Shown: in pieces, positions 9,410-18,093 of the stretch
Layout of the letters: every line of letters begins with the position of its first letter
How positions within the stretch are numbered: the first letter of the stretch is position 1
Translations under genes and position numbers: made by a program
The notes under the pieces: model-generated
Told to the model about the DNA's origin: nothing
Databases searched by the model: none
What the model saw: the letters and a program-made list of their open reading frames with translations, nothing else
Source: Marinobacter piscis
Lineage (GTDB): Bacteria > Pseudomonadota > Gammaproteobacteria > Pseudomonadales > Oleiphilaceae
Assembly: GCF_007671655.1 (NCBI RefSeq)
Contig: NZ_VCGX01000003.1
Location: forward strand, 310,001-374,000
Length of the DNA stretch: 64,000 bases
Direction of reading: 5' to 3'

Positions 9410-10462
9410 ATGGAAGATAACCGCAAGAAAGCATTGAACGCAGCGCTGAGCCAGATTGAGCGTCAGTTTGGTAAGGGCGCAGTCATGAAAATGGGGGATC
9501 AGCCTCGTGAAGCCATTCCTGCGGTGTCCACCGGCTCCCTGGGGCTTGACGTTGCACTGGGTATTGGTGGCCTGCCATACGGTCGTATTGTTGAAATTTA
9601 CGGCCCGGAAAGCTCGGGTAAAACCACGCTGACCCTGCAGGTCATCGCAGAAGCACAGAAGCAGGGAAAAACCTGTGCCTTTGTGGACGCGGAGCACGCT
9701 CTGGATCCTGTATACGCCGAAAAGCTCGGGGTCGACGTAGATGAACTTCTGGTGTCACAGCCGGATACCGGTGAACAGGCGCTTGAGATAGCAGACATGT
9801 TGGTACGCTCCAACGCTGTGGATGTCATAATTGTGGACTCTGTAGCCGCCCTGACCCCGAAAGCGGAAATAGAAGGCGAGATGGGCGACAGCCACGTGGG
9901 TCTTCAGGCCCGTCTCATGTCGCAGGCCTTGCGTAAACTTACGGGCAATGTGAAACACGCCAACTGCCTGCTGGTATTCATTAACCAGATTCGTATGAAG
10001 ATCGGTGTGATGTTTGGTTCGCCAGAAACAACCACTGGCGGTAATGCTCTGAAGTTCTATTCGTCCGTACGCCTGGACATCCGTCGGATCGGCGCCGTGA
10101 AAGACGGTGATGAGGTTGTGGGTAACGAAACCCGTGTTAAGGTTGTCAAGAACAAGGTGTCGCCGCCTTTCCGTCAGGCCGAATTCCAGATACTTTACGG
10201 CAAGGGTATTTATCACATGGCGGAAGTGCTTGATATGGGCGTTAAAGAAGGCTTTGTGAACAAATCGGGTGCCTGGTATGCCTATAATGGCGATAAGATC
10301 GGGCAGGGCAAAGCCAATGCCTGCAAGTACCTGGAAGAGAACATGGACATAGCCAACGAAATCGAAGCCAGTGTACGCGAAAGGCTGATGCCAAAGCCGG
10401 AACCAAAGGCCGAAGCACCGGAAGAAGAGGCACCGGCAGAAGCGAAAGGCGAACTGCTCTAA
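9410..10462 (+). CDS. recA: Recombinase RecA
   Basis: RecA forms filaments on single-stranded DNA, catalyses strand exchange and triggers LexA self-cleavage. The 350-aa length is normal. The Walker A motif GPESSGKTT is at residues 65-73; [10 protein letters not shown] and the Walker B-like [12 protein letters not shown] follow, as do the L2-loop region ([16 protein letters not shown]) and the acidic C-terminal tail rich in E, P and A. The start ATG follows GAGGG. A perfect LexA box lies upstream. No recX follows; the next gene is a flavoprotein 20 bases downstream, with no obvious terminator between, so read-through is likely. Confidence 0.98.
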   Translation: MEDNRKKALNAALSQIERQFGKGAVMKMGDQPREAIPAVSTGSLGLDVALGIGGLPYGRIVEIYGPESSGKTTLTLQVIAEAQKQGKTCAFVDAEHALDPVYAEKLGVDVDELLVSQPDTGEQALEIADMLVRSNAVDVIIVDSVAALTPKAEIEGEMGDSHVGLQARLMSQALRKLTGNVKHANCLLVFINQIRMKIGVMFGSPETTTGGNALKFYSSVRLDIRRIGAVKDGDEVVGNETRVKVVKNKVSPPFRQAEFQILYGKGIYHMAEVLDMGVKEGFVNKSGAWYAYNGDKIGQGKANACKYLEENMDIANEIEASVRERLMPKPEPKAEAPEEEAPAEAKGELL

Positions 10463-10482
10463 GGCCACGCGGGAGGTGTGTG

Positions 10483-10953
10483 ATGGAGAGTAAAAAGAAA
10501 CTGCTTGTTATTGCCCATGCACCTTCCCCGAATACCCGCGCCCTGCGTGATGCAGTGGCGCAGGGTGCAGGGCATGAAGACATAGAAAATGTGGAAGTAA
10601 CCGTGCTGGCCCCGCTGGAGGCCGGCCCGGATGATGTTCTCGCCTGTGATGCCATTATCCTCGGCACCACTGAAAATCTCGGTTACATGAGCGGCGCTCT
10701 GAAAGACTTCTTTGACCGAAGCTATTATCCCTGCCTGGAGAAGACCCAGGGCCTGCCTTTTACCTATTACATTCGTGCCGGACACGACGGCACCGGAACA
10801 CAGCGAGCTATTGAAAGCATTACCACCGGGCTGCGTTGGAAAGTGGTCCAACAGCCGCTGCTCTGCCGTGGTGAATTCCAAACCGATTTTGTCGCGCAAT
10901 GCGAAGAGCTGGGTTTGTCAGTGGCTGCCAGCCTGGATGCGGGCATAATTTAA
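10483..10953 (+). CDS. Flavodoxin-fold NAD(P)H-dependent FMN reductase-like protein
   Basis: A 156-aa protein of the flavodoxin/NADPH-dependent FMN reductase fold. The N-terminal strand KLLVIAHAPSPNTRAL carries the phosphate-binding loop for FMN, and CDAIILGTTENLGYMSGALKDFFDRSYYP is the usual second flavin-contacting region. The start is the ATG at 10483, six bases after GGGAGG; a GTG at 10480 is an alternative. It follows recA closely, where many gammaproteobacteria have recX. Its electron donor and acceptor are unknown. Fold assignment is good and the function is general only. Confidence 0.8.
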   Translation: MESKKKLLVIAHAPSPNTRALRDAVAQGAGHEDIENVEVTVLAPLEAGPDDVLACDAIILGTTENLGYMSGALKDFFDRSYYPCLEKTQGLPFTYYIRAGHDGTGTQRAIESITTGLRWKVVQQPLLCRGEFQTDFVAQCEELGLSVAASLDAGII

Positions 10954-11027
10954 TTGCCCGGGCGCGACAGATCCATTTTCAGAACCTACAATGGCCGGCT
11001 ACGTGTTACTAGCTACAGGATCCAATC

Positions 11028-13436
11028 TTGAAGTCATTGTCTGTGAGTCAGCTTTATAAAGCCTGCGTACTGAAACAACTGCCATTCAAATCAACCCGGC
11101 AGCTAGAGCCATTGGCAGAAATAGTAGGGCAGAACAGGGCCCAGGAAGCTGTGCGATTTGCACTGGCCATGCCCCATGATGGCTATAACGTGTACGCCGT
11201 AGGCCGTAACGGGCTGGGTAAGCGGACCATGATGCTGCGTTACCTGGAGCACCATGTTGATACTGAGCAGCAAACCCATGACTGGTGTTACGTGGCCAAT
11301 TTTGAGGAGTCGCGGGTTCCCAGGCTGCTGAAGCTGCCGGCGGGGAAAGGAATGCAGCTGAAGCAGGATATGGAAAAGCTGATGGGCCGGCTGGTAAAAC
11401 TGATTCCTCAGGCCTTTGACAGCGAGAGGTTCCTGGAACGCGCGGAACAGTTGAAAGAGGAATACGGCAAAAAGCAGGAAGATGAGCTTGAGAAGGTTGC
11501 TGCCCAGGCCCGCCGGAAAAAAGTGAGCCTGAATATTACAACGCCGGGTGGGTATCGGCTGATCGCGATGAACGGTGATAAAGCGCACACCGCTGAGACG
11601 TTCAGGGCGCTCACAGATGCGCAGCGTGAAAAGTTTGAAGACTCCATCAACAAGCTTGAGAAAAAACTGCGGAAAGCCGTCCGGAAGCTGGCAGACTGGG
11701 AGCAGGAGTATGTTGACAAGCAGCAGGCGCTGAACAAGGAAACGTTGGAAGAAATCTCAGGGCATCAGATTGATGAGCTGGTCGAACGCTACCGGGAATT
11801 ACCGGATGTGGTGGCTCATTTTAAAGCTGTGCGAGCCGATCTGGTGGAGAATCTCGACATTTTTCTTGACGACAATGAAGAGCAGGCTGCGATTGCTTAC
11901 GCATCCCTGGATAAAAAAATGCCCCGCCGCTACCTGGTTAATCTGGTGGTGCATCAGAAAACCAACGAGGTCCCGATGGTGGTGGAAGACAACCCCACCT
12001 ACCACAATCTATTCGGGTACGTTGAGAATGTGACCTATAAGGGCACTATTTTTACCGACTTTTCCTTAATCAGGGCGGGTAGCCTGCACCGGGCGAACGG
12101 TGGTTATTTATTGATGGATGCCATCAAGGTGCTGGAGCAACCCTTCGTGTGGGATGGGCTCAAGAGGGCGCTCCGGTCCCGGACCGTTCAGATTAATTCC
12201 CTTGAGCGAGAGCTCACATTATCAAGCACGGTTTCAATTGAACCTGAGGGTGTGCCGCTGGATGTGAAGCTTGTGCTGTTTGGTGACCGTGAAACCTGGA
12301 TGCTGTTGCAGGACTATGACCCGGAGTTTGCCGAACTGTTCCGGGTAACGGCTGATTTCGAGAACGAAATGTACCGGTCGGAAGAAAGCCAGGTCATGTA
12401 CGCGAAATTCATTGCCAGCGTTGTTAAAGACAAGAAGCTGTTGCACTGCAACAACAAAGCCGTAGCCCGGATTATTGAACACAGCGCCAGAATAGCAGAG
12501 CACCAGGACAGACTTTCATTGCATGCGGCCAATATTGCTAATCTCCTTCGCGAGTCTGATTTCTGGGCCCGGCAGGCAGGCGCCCGACTGATTCAGCATG
12601 TGCATGTAGAGAGGGCGCTGGAAAGTGCCAAATACCGTAGTAGCCGGATTCGGGATCAGTTTTATGATTCCATCCGGGACGGCTCCACACTGGTCTCAAC
12701 CCAGGGGGCGGTTATCGGCCAGGTCAATGCCTTGTCAGTGCTGTCAACCGGCGGGTTTGAGTTCGGACTCTCCAACAGGGTAACTGCGACCTGCTATTAT
12801 GGAGATGGTGATATCATTGATATTGAGCGTGATGTAAAACTGGGCGGCAACATTCATTCAAAAGGGGTAATGATATTGAGTGCCTGGCTTTCGTCTCACT
12901 TTGCCGTCACTGATCCTATGCAGCTTTCTGCCAGCCTGACGTTTGAGCAGAATTATGGCGAAGTGGATGGCGACAGCGCTTCACTGGCTGAGCTGTGCGC
13001 TTTGATTTCTTCGTTGGCCAGTGTTCCTGTACGGCAGGATCTGGCGATTACCGGCTCCGTAAACCAGTTTGGCGAGGTTCAGCCAATAGGCGGAGTAAAT
13101 GAAAAAGTTGAAGGTTTTTTTGCCACCTGTCAGCTCAAGGGCGGGCTTGACGGCAATCAGGGCGTGATTGTCCCGGCTAATAATGTACAGAACCTCATGC
13201 TGGACAGCGAAGTAGTCAAGGCTGTCCGGGAAAAACGCTTTACGGTTTACTCTGTTTCAAATGTTGAAGAGGCCGTAACACTGCTACTGGGCAGACCTGC
13301 AGGTAAAGCGGACCGTAAAGGCAACTACCCGAAGGAGAGCGTTTTTGGCATTATCCAGCAGCGACTTGAAGAAATGCGAGAGCATGAACGTGAAGAACAC
13401 GCGCGGGACGATCAGAAAGATCCGTCAATCCACTGA
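11028..13436 (+). CDS. LonB-type AAA+ ATP-dependent protease (YcbZ-like)
   Basis: An 802-aa Lon-family protein with an N-terminal AAA_32-type ATPase region and a C-terminal S16 protease domain. The Walker A is GRNGLGKRT (59-67). A long charged coiled-coil insertion spans about 130-260. The Ser-Lys dyad is S650 in GDSASLAE and K693 in GVNEKVEGF. This is the architecture of the E. coli YcbZ group, not classical Lon (no N-terminal LAN domain). Substrates of the group are poorly known. The start is a TTG at 11028 preceded by ACAGGA; no better start is seen upstream. It ends 39 bases before the FixJ-like regulator, so the three genes may form a unit. Confidence 0.9.
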   Translation: MKSLSVSQLYKACVLKQLPFKSTRQLEPLAEIVGQNRAQEAVRFALAMPHDGYNVYAVGRNGLGKRTMMLRYLEHHVDTEQQTHDWCYVANFEESRVPRLLKLPAGKGMQLKQDMEKLMGRLVKLIPQAFDSERFLERAEQLKEEYGKKQEDELEKVAAQARRKKVSLNITTPGGYRLIAMNGDKAHTAETFRALTDAQREKFEDSINKLEKKLRKAVRKLADWEQEYVDKQQALNKETLEEISGHQIDELVERYRELPDVVAHFKAVRADLVENLDIFLDDNEEQAAIAYASLDKKMPRRYLVNLVVHQKTNEVPMVVEDNPTYHNLFGYVENVTYKGTIFTDFSLIRAGSLHRANGGYLLMDAIKVLEQPFVWDGLKRALRSRTVQINSLERELTLSSTVSIEPEGVPLDVKLVLFGDRETWMLLQDYDPEFAELFRVTADFENEMYRSEESQVMYAKFIASVVKDKKLLHCNNKAVARIIEHSARIAEHQDRLSLHAANIANLLRESDFWARQAGARLIQHVHVERALESAKYRSSRIRDQFYDSIRDGSTLVSTQGAVIGQVNALSVLSTGGFEFGLSNRVTATCYYGDGDIIDIERDVKLGGNIHSKGVMILSAWLSSHFAVTDPMQLSASLTFEQNYGEVDGDSASLAELCALISSLASVPVRQDLAITGSVNQFGEVQPIGGVNEKVEGFFATCQLKGGLDGNQGVIVPANNVQNLMLDSEVVKAVREKRFTVYSVSNVEEAVTLLLGRPAGKADRKGNYPKESVFGIIQQRLEEMREHEREEHARDDQKDPSIH

Positions 13437-13475
13437 CCGGTCGCGACAATAAAATAGAAAGGAGAGAGCATACCC

Positions 13476-14102
13476 ATGACTGACATCCAGCAAACCGTGT
13501 ATGTAGTAGAGGACGACGAAGCCGTTCGTGACTCACTGGAGTTATTACTGAAGTCAGATGAAAAGCAGGTTCAGACCTATGAGGATGCAGCGACGTTCCT
13601 CGCAGATTATTCAGAAGAGATGGCCGGTTGCATCGTATTGGATATCCGTATGCCGGGCATGGACGGTATGGAATTGCAGAAAAAACTGAACGAAAAGAAC
13701 TCTATTTTGCCGATCATTTTTGTGACCGGACATGGCGATGTGCCTATGGCCGTTGATGCCATGAAGGAAGGCGCGGTGGATTTTATCCAGAAACCGTACC
13801 GTGAAGAGGCGTTGCTGGAAAAAATTGAAATCGCGCTGGAGCAGGACCTGGAGCAGCGCAGAACCCTGGATGAAAAGCAGGAAATCATTCGCCGGGTTGA
13901 GAGTCTGACGCCTCGCGAACACGAAATCATGGATCGGATGATTGAAGGCCAGGCGAACAAGGTTATTGCCATAGAGCTGGAAATAAGTCAGCGCACCGTT
14001 GAGATTCACCGCTCCCGGGTTATGCACAAGATGGGCACGCATTCACTGGCGCATCTGGTGCGAATGGTGCTGTCCGTAAAGGACCTTATCGACGCACGGT
14101 AA
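13476..14102 (+). CDS. FixJ-family two-component response regulator
   Basis: A 208-aa regulator: receiver domain (about 5-120) with acidic pocket VEDDE, phosphoacceptor D56 in VLDIRMPG and the conserved lysine in IQKPY, then a LuxR-type helix-turn-helix (about 140-205; LTPREHEIMDRMIEG and ISQRTVEIHRSRVMHKM). This is the FixJ/TodT/NarL-like class that binds DNA after phosphorylation. A strong AAAGGAGAG site precedes the ATG. The histidine kinase starts 46 bases downstream and is the obvious partner. The target genes and signal are unknown; similar pairs in marine bacteria often control alcohol, acetate or alkane use, which is inference only. Confidence 0.93.
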   Translation: MTDIQQTVYVVEDDEAVRDSLELLLKSDEKQVQTYEDAATFLADYSEEMAGCIVLDIRMPGMDGMELQKKLNEKNSILPIIFVTGHGDVPMAVDAMKEGAVDFIQKPYREEALLEKIEIALEQDLEQRRTLDEKQEIIRRVESLTPREHEIMDRMIEGQANKVIAIELEISQRTVEIHRSRVMHKMGTHSLAHLVRMVLSVKDLIDAR

Positions 14103-14148
14103 TCCTGCCGGCATGATGAGCCTATCTTTTTGACCGGCCCATTACTCT

Positions 14149-15732
14149 ATGACTGAAGCTGAAAATGAACACCCGGAGGTTACGGTTCTGCTTGTGGATG
14201 ACAATCCGCAGAACCTGAAGGTCCTCTATGAAACGCTGAAAGACAAAGGTTATCGGCTTTTAATTGCTAATGATGGCGAAAAAGCTCTGGACCTTGCCCA
14301 CCGTCATCAGCCTGAAGTGATTCTGCTTGATATCATGATGCCGGAAATGGATGGCTATGAGGTCTGTGAACGCCTCAAGGCTGACCCTGAGACGGCAGAT
14401 TCTGCTGTTGTATTTCTTTCCGCTCTGGACGATCTGGAAGCAAAAGTTAAAGGTTTTGCCCTGGGTGGTGCGGATTACATATCCAAACCTTTTCAATCCC
14501 AGGAAGTGATTGCCAGGGTTAAGACCCATGCCCGGGTGATTCGGCTTGAGCGTGAGCTGCAGGCCCAAAACCGCGAGCTCCAGAGCGATCAGGCCCGTAT
14601 CCTCAACTCCATAAGCGAAGGCATTTACGGCCTGGATGAGAACGGCATCATCGAGTTTGCGAACCCGGCGGCCGGGGTCATCATGCGTAGCTCGGTTGAA
14701 GATCTGATTGGCCGCAATTTTTTCGAGACCCACTTCTCTACCGCAGCGGAATGCCCGGACGGGCTCCCGGTACATGCTACGTGCTGCCAGGGAGTTGCTG
14801 AAAATCAGCGGGATATAAGATTGTTGCGTGCGGATCAAACAGGATTTCCGGCAGAATACCGTGCGACTCCCAAGCTTGAAGGTGAGGACTTGCGTGGCGC
14901 CGTGGTTGTATTCCGGGATATAACGGCAGAGCTGGAGAATGAGCAGGCGCTGGAAGAGGCCAGGGAGTTGGTGCGGGAGCAACGAGATCAATTGGCCCAC
15001 ACATCGCGTCTGACAACCATGGGTGAAATGGCAGCGGGTGTTGCTCATGAGGTGAACCAGCCGCTGACGGCAATCACCAATTATACCCGCGTCTCCAAGC
15101 GGATGATGTCCGCTGAGCATCCGAACCTGAACCTGCTCCAGGAAACCCTCGATAAAATTGAAGCACAATCCCACCGCGCGAGTGAAATTATTCGACGCAT
15201 CCGGCGCTTTATGAAAAAACCGGCAACCGGAAAGGATGTGTTGTCCGTAGCTGCGCTCCTGGAAGATACGCGTCAGTTTGCCGAGGTGGATGCCCGTAAT
15301 AACGACGGAAGCATTGAGCTGCTTATTCCTGAGGATGTACCGGACATAGTGGCTGACCCCATTCAGGTGCAGCAGGTAGCACTGAACCTGATACGAAATG
15401 CGCTCGAGGCGTCCCGTGAGATCGGCTCAGACCTGCCGGTGGAAGTCAGTGCCACGCGCGCAGGAGAGGGGTTCGTGCGTATTGCCGTTCGCGATTACGG
15501 GCCTGGCCTGGCAGAAGACGCCGGAGAAAACCTGTTTCTGCCTTTTTATACCACCAAGGAAGAAGGCATGGGCATTGGTTTGCCAACATGCCGTTCGCTG
15601 ATTCAGGCTCAGGGTGGTGAAATAGGGTTTGAGCGTCCGGAAGGCGGAGGCGCATGCTTTTTCTTTACACTGCCTGTGGCGGATGCGCCGGCCGCGCCCT
15701 CGAGTGAACCAAGCTCTGCGGGTGCCGTTTAA
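14149..15732 (+). CDS. Soluble receiver-PAS-histidine kinase (FixL-like)
   Basis: A 527-aa cytoplasmic sensor kinase without membrane helices. Order of domains: receiver (about 10-130, D61 in LLDIMMPEMDG), a short coiled linker, PAS (about 150-265, ending VVVFRDITAE), dimerisation/phosphoacceptor domain with H300 in GVAHEVNQPLTAI, and HATPase_c with N-box NLIRNALEA, G1-box DYGPGL and G2-box GMGIGL. The H-box with HEVNQP is the HPK4/FixL subtype. The N-terminal receiver suggests input from another kinase, or internal phosphorelay. It partners with the FixJ-like regulator upstream. Its last bases overlap the convergent maoC gene. Confidence 0.93.
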   Translation: MTEAENEHPEVTVLLVDDNPQNLKVLYETLKDKGYRLLIANDGEKALDLAHRHQPEVILLDIMMPEMDGYEVCERLKADPETADSAVVFLSALDDLEAKVKGFALGGADYISKPFQSQEVIARVKTHARVIRLERELQAQNRELQSDQARILNSISEGIYGLDENGIIEFANPAAGVIMRSSVEDLIGRNFFETHFSTAAECPDGLPVHATCCQGVAENQRDIRLLRADQTGFPAEYRATPKLEGEDLRGAVVVFRDITAELENEQALEEARELVREQRDQLAHTSRLTTMGEMAAGVAHEVNQPLTAITNYTRVSKRMMSAEHPNLNLLQETLDKIEAQSHRASEIIRRIRRFMKKPATGKDVLSVAALLEDTRQFAEVDARNNDGSIELLIPEDVPDIVADPIQVQQVALNLIRNALEASREIGSDLPVEVSATRAGEGFVRIAVRDYGPGLAEDAGENLFLPFYTTKEEGMGIGLPTCRSLIQAQGGEIGFERPEGGGACFFFTLPVADAPAAPSSEPSSAGAV

Positions 15733-16604
15733 AGCCAGTCAATCCGCCCGCTGAGGTGAGGCGCATCGCCTCGAGTGTTCAGCAACTGGTAGTCCCAGTT
15801 GGTTGGTGATTCCCGCCAGTTAAGCTGTGCAGTACCTGGCAGAAAAAGCGGTTTCTTGAACTGGCAGCTTATCCGTACCGCATCTGATTGCCAGCCAGCC
15901 TGTTGTTCCAGAATGCCGGCAACATGCGCTTTGCTCCACATGCCATGGGCGATGGCCCGGGGAAACCCGAAGGCTTTGGCGCTCATGGCGTGCATATGAA
16001 TAGGGTTGCGGTCACCGGAGACCCTGGCGTATTGGCGGCCTGTAGCTTCCGGCACGTTAACATTAAAGGTGTTGGGGTATATCTCTACTTCCGGCGGCGC
16101 GGCTTTGGTCGTGGCCCCTGAGGTTTTGTCTGGCTGACGATAGAGCATGGTGCTGGTCTCCTCCCAGACCACCGTTCCCGCTGAACCGGCCCGGGTTATG
16201 AGCTCGAACTCCACACCCCGGTTGGTGTGCGCCTGCCCACCGAAGAAAACCTCGAGTTTAAGAGGCTCGCCGATTCCAATCGGCCGGTGCTGTGTAATGC
16301 TGTTACGCAAATGTACAAGGCCAAGCAAAGGCAGGGGGAACGCTTTTCCGGTGAGAAGCTTCAGGTGCAGAGGGAAGGCGAGAATATGGGGCCAGGTTAT
16401 GGGCATATGGTTGCCGGAGCGAAATCCGCAGACACGCTCATATTGGCGCAGAGCTGTTACAGATGTGTGCGCACAAAGCAGTACTGCCCTCTGTTCCGGC
16501 AGTGTAAGCCCGTTTCGGGAGGGGCTTTTCCTCTGCATAACCGCTTTGCCATACAGTGGCAACAGTGCTGGCGGTGTATCCCGATATATAAGCCTGTCTG
16601 GCAT
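15729..16604 (-). CDS. MaoC-like (hot-dog fold) acyl dehydratase/enoyl-CoA hydratase
   Basis: A 291-aa double-hot-dog protein. The C-terminal half holds the hydratase-2 motif YARVSGDRNPIHMHAM followed by GFPRAIAHGMWSKA; the Asp and His of this motif catalyse reversible hydration of (R)-3-hydroxyacyl-CoA or related thioesters. The N-terminal half is a degenerate hot-dog domain, as in the eukaryotic-type MaoC proteins. The start ATG at 16604 follows GGGAG. The gene converges with and overlaps the histidine kinase by 4 bases, and is divergent from an AraC regulator that may control it. A role in beta-oxidation of unusual chains or in polyhydroxyalkanoate supply is inference. Confidence 0.87.
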   Translation of the reverse strand: MPDRLIYRDTPPALLPLYGKAVMQRKSPSRNGLTLPEQRAVLLCAHTSVTALRQYERVCGFRSGNHMPITWPHILAFPLHLKLLTGKAFPLPLLGLVHLRNSITQHRPIGIGEPLKLEVFFGGQAHTNRGVEFELITRAGSAGTVVWEETSTMLYRQPDKTSGATTKAAPPEVEIYPNTFNVNVPEATGRQYARVSGDRNPIHMHAMSAKAFGFPRAIAHGMWSKAHVAGILEQQAGWQSDAVRISCQFKKPLFLPGTAQLNWRESPTNWDYQLLNTRGDAPHLSGRIDWL

Positions 16605-16798
16605 GTACTTGACTCCCTGAACAAAGATAACATGGCGCGCGCTTGATAAAGGTAAAGAATACAGGTGCCGGTCATACCCGAATTCCGGTACAACGGTAGG
16701 CTTGTGACCTGATATGCATTATTGTAAAACCTTAGTCGAAAGTGGTCGTAGAGCAAACTGGGCCAAAGCAGTATCCAACAGTAACAAAGCGGGGCTAT

Positions 16799-17830
16799 AT
16801 GCAGGAACTACGTGATGGCGGGGTTATGCTGCGCCTTATTTATGAGGCGATGAAAGCAAAGGGAATGGATACTGACCTCGTTTTCAGCCGCCTCGGGGTG
16901 AGTGCAGATTACGTTTATACTGAAAAGCTTCGTACACCTCACAGCGCCCAGTTGGCCTTCTGGCAGGCGGTAGAAGAGGTATCTGGTGACCCGGACATCG
17001 GGCTGCATCTTGGCCAGTTGCTGCCCGCATACAAAGGGCAGGTTCTGGAGTACCTGTTTCTCAGTAGCCCGAACTTTGGTGAAGGGTTGCGGCGTGCCAA
17101 AAACTATCAGCGCTTACTGAGCGATGCCGCGAATACAGATTTCTTTGTTGAAGGTGAGAATGCCTGCATGATAACGGATGCCGCTTCCGATGAGGTTCGG
17201 CAGCTCCGGCATTTTAATGAGTGTTTTGTGCAGGGTCTGATTACATTTTTCCAGTCTGTCACGGATCACCAGTTTTACCCGTCCCGTGTGGAGTTTGAGC
17301 ATGAGCGTGAGGACGGGCATGAGCATGTCGCAGACGTGCTGGGATGCGAGGTGGTTTTTGGTGCCGAAGAGAATCGACTGTACTTTCCGGCAAGTCTGCT
17401 GTCCCGTGCTTCACCGCATGCAGAGCCAGAGCTTCTCGACCTTCATGAACGCTTTGCCAGCGAACAGATCGCGCGCCTGGAGAAGAAAGACATAGTTGGC
17501 CAGGTAGAGCGCATTATTGCCGAGTTTCTGGATAGTGGCGACGTAACACTCGACGCAGTTGCCTCCCGGCTGGGGATTAAACCACGCACACTGAGAACCC
17601 GGCTGACTGAGGCTGAAAGCAGCTTCAACCAGGTTCTCGCCGATTTCCGCTATCGTCTTGCCAGACGGTTACTGGCAACAACGAACGAATCGATCGACGA
17701 GATTGTCTATCTTACGGGCTTTTCTGAGCCAAGTACTTTTTACAGGGCGTTCAAGCGCTGGTCGGGAAAGACACCCATTGAGTACCGTAAAGAGGCCGGG
17801 AACAAGGAAGCGATGGAAGACACACCGTAA
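16799..17830 (+). CDS. AraC-family transcriptional regulator (arabinose-binding-like sensor)
   Basis: A 343-aa regulator with an N-terminal arabinose-binding-like sensor domain (PF12625 type, about 10-190) and a C-terminal AraC DNA-binding domain (about 235-335: DAVASRLGIKPRTLRTRL and DEIVYLTGFSEPSTFYRAFKRWSG). The start ATG at 16799 is preferred; an in-frame GTG at 16742 has no ribosome site and adds 19 unlikely residues. It is divergent from the MaoC gene across about 195 bases, which suggests that it regulates it in response to an acyl or lipid-derived ligand. This subfamily is common next to lipid-degradation genes. The ligand is unknown. Confidence 0.88.
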   Translation: MQELRDGGVMLRLIYEAMKAKGMDTDLVFSRLGVSADYVYTEKLRTPHSAQLAFWQAVEEVSGDPDIGLHLGQLLPAYKGQVLEYLFLSSPNFGEGLRRAKNYQRLLSDAANTDFFVEGENACMITDAASDEVRQLRHFNECFVQGLITFFQSVTDHQFYPSRVEFEHEREDGHEHVADVLGCEVVFGAEENRLYFPASLLSRASPHAEPELLDLHERFASEQIARLEKKDIVGQVERIIAEFLDSGDVTLDAVASRLGIKPRTLRTRLTEAESSFNQVLADFRYRLARRLLATTNESIDEIVYLTGFSEPSTFYRAFKRWSGKTPIEYRKEAGNKEAMEDTP

Positions 17831-17865
17831 AATATTGGTTTTCAGAAAAATTCTTCTGTAAAGCG

Positions 17866-17893
17866 TTGACAAAGCCGACGATCTCTCTATAAT
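17866..17893 (+). promoter_or_regulatory. Consensus sigma-70 promoter for tRNA-Asp
   Basis: A perfect -35 TTGACA (17866-17871) and a perfect -10 TATAAT (17888-17893) are separated by 16 bases. The discriminator GCGCAT after the -10 is GC-rich, as in stable-RNA promoters under stringent control. The mature tRNA begins about 68 bases downstream. Confidence 0.9.
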
Positions 17894-17961
17894 GCGCATT
17901 CGTTGTCACCGATCAACCGGAAGCACCTGAAGTCTTTCAGGTTATTGGTTACAGCTTGCGC

Positions 17962-18038
17962 GGAGCGGTAGTTCAGTTGGTTAGAATACCGGCCTGTCAC
18001 GCCGGGGGTCGCGGGTTCGAGTCCCGTCCGCTCCGCCA
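17962..18038 (+). tRNA. tRNA-Asp (anticodon GTC)
   Basis: A 77-nt tRNA with encoded CCA. Acceptor stem GGAGCGG pairs with CCGCTCC. The anticodon stem-loop reads CCGGCCT-GTC-ACGCCGG, and the T loop GGTTCGAGTCC is standard. It is nearly identical to E. coli tRNA-Asp. A perfect promoter lies upstream. It stands alone rather than in a tRNA cluster; I see no attachment site or integrase beside it. Confidence 0.98.
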
Positions 18039-18093
18039 CTATTTCCCCAAAGTGTATCCCCTGTTTTCATCTGTGCCTCCACAGCATTTTCCG

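Noticed and set aside
17962-18038. tRNA-Asp as an integration site of a mobile element
   Set aside because: No integrase, direct repeat of the 3' end or atypical genes are seen on either side.
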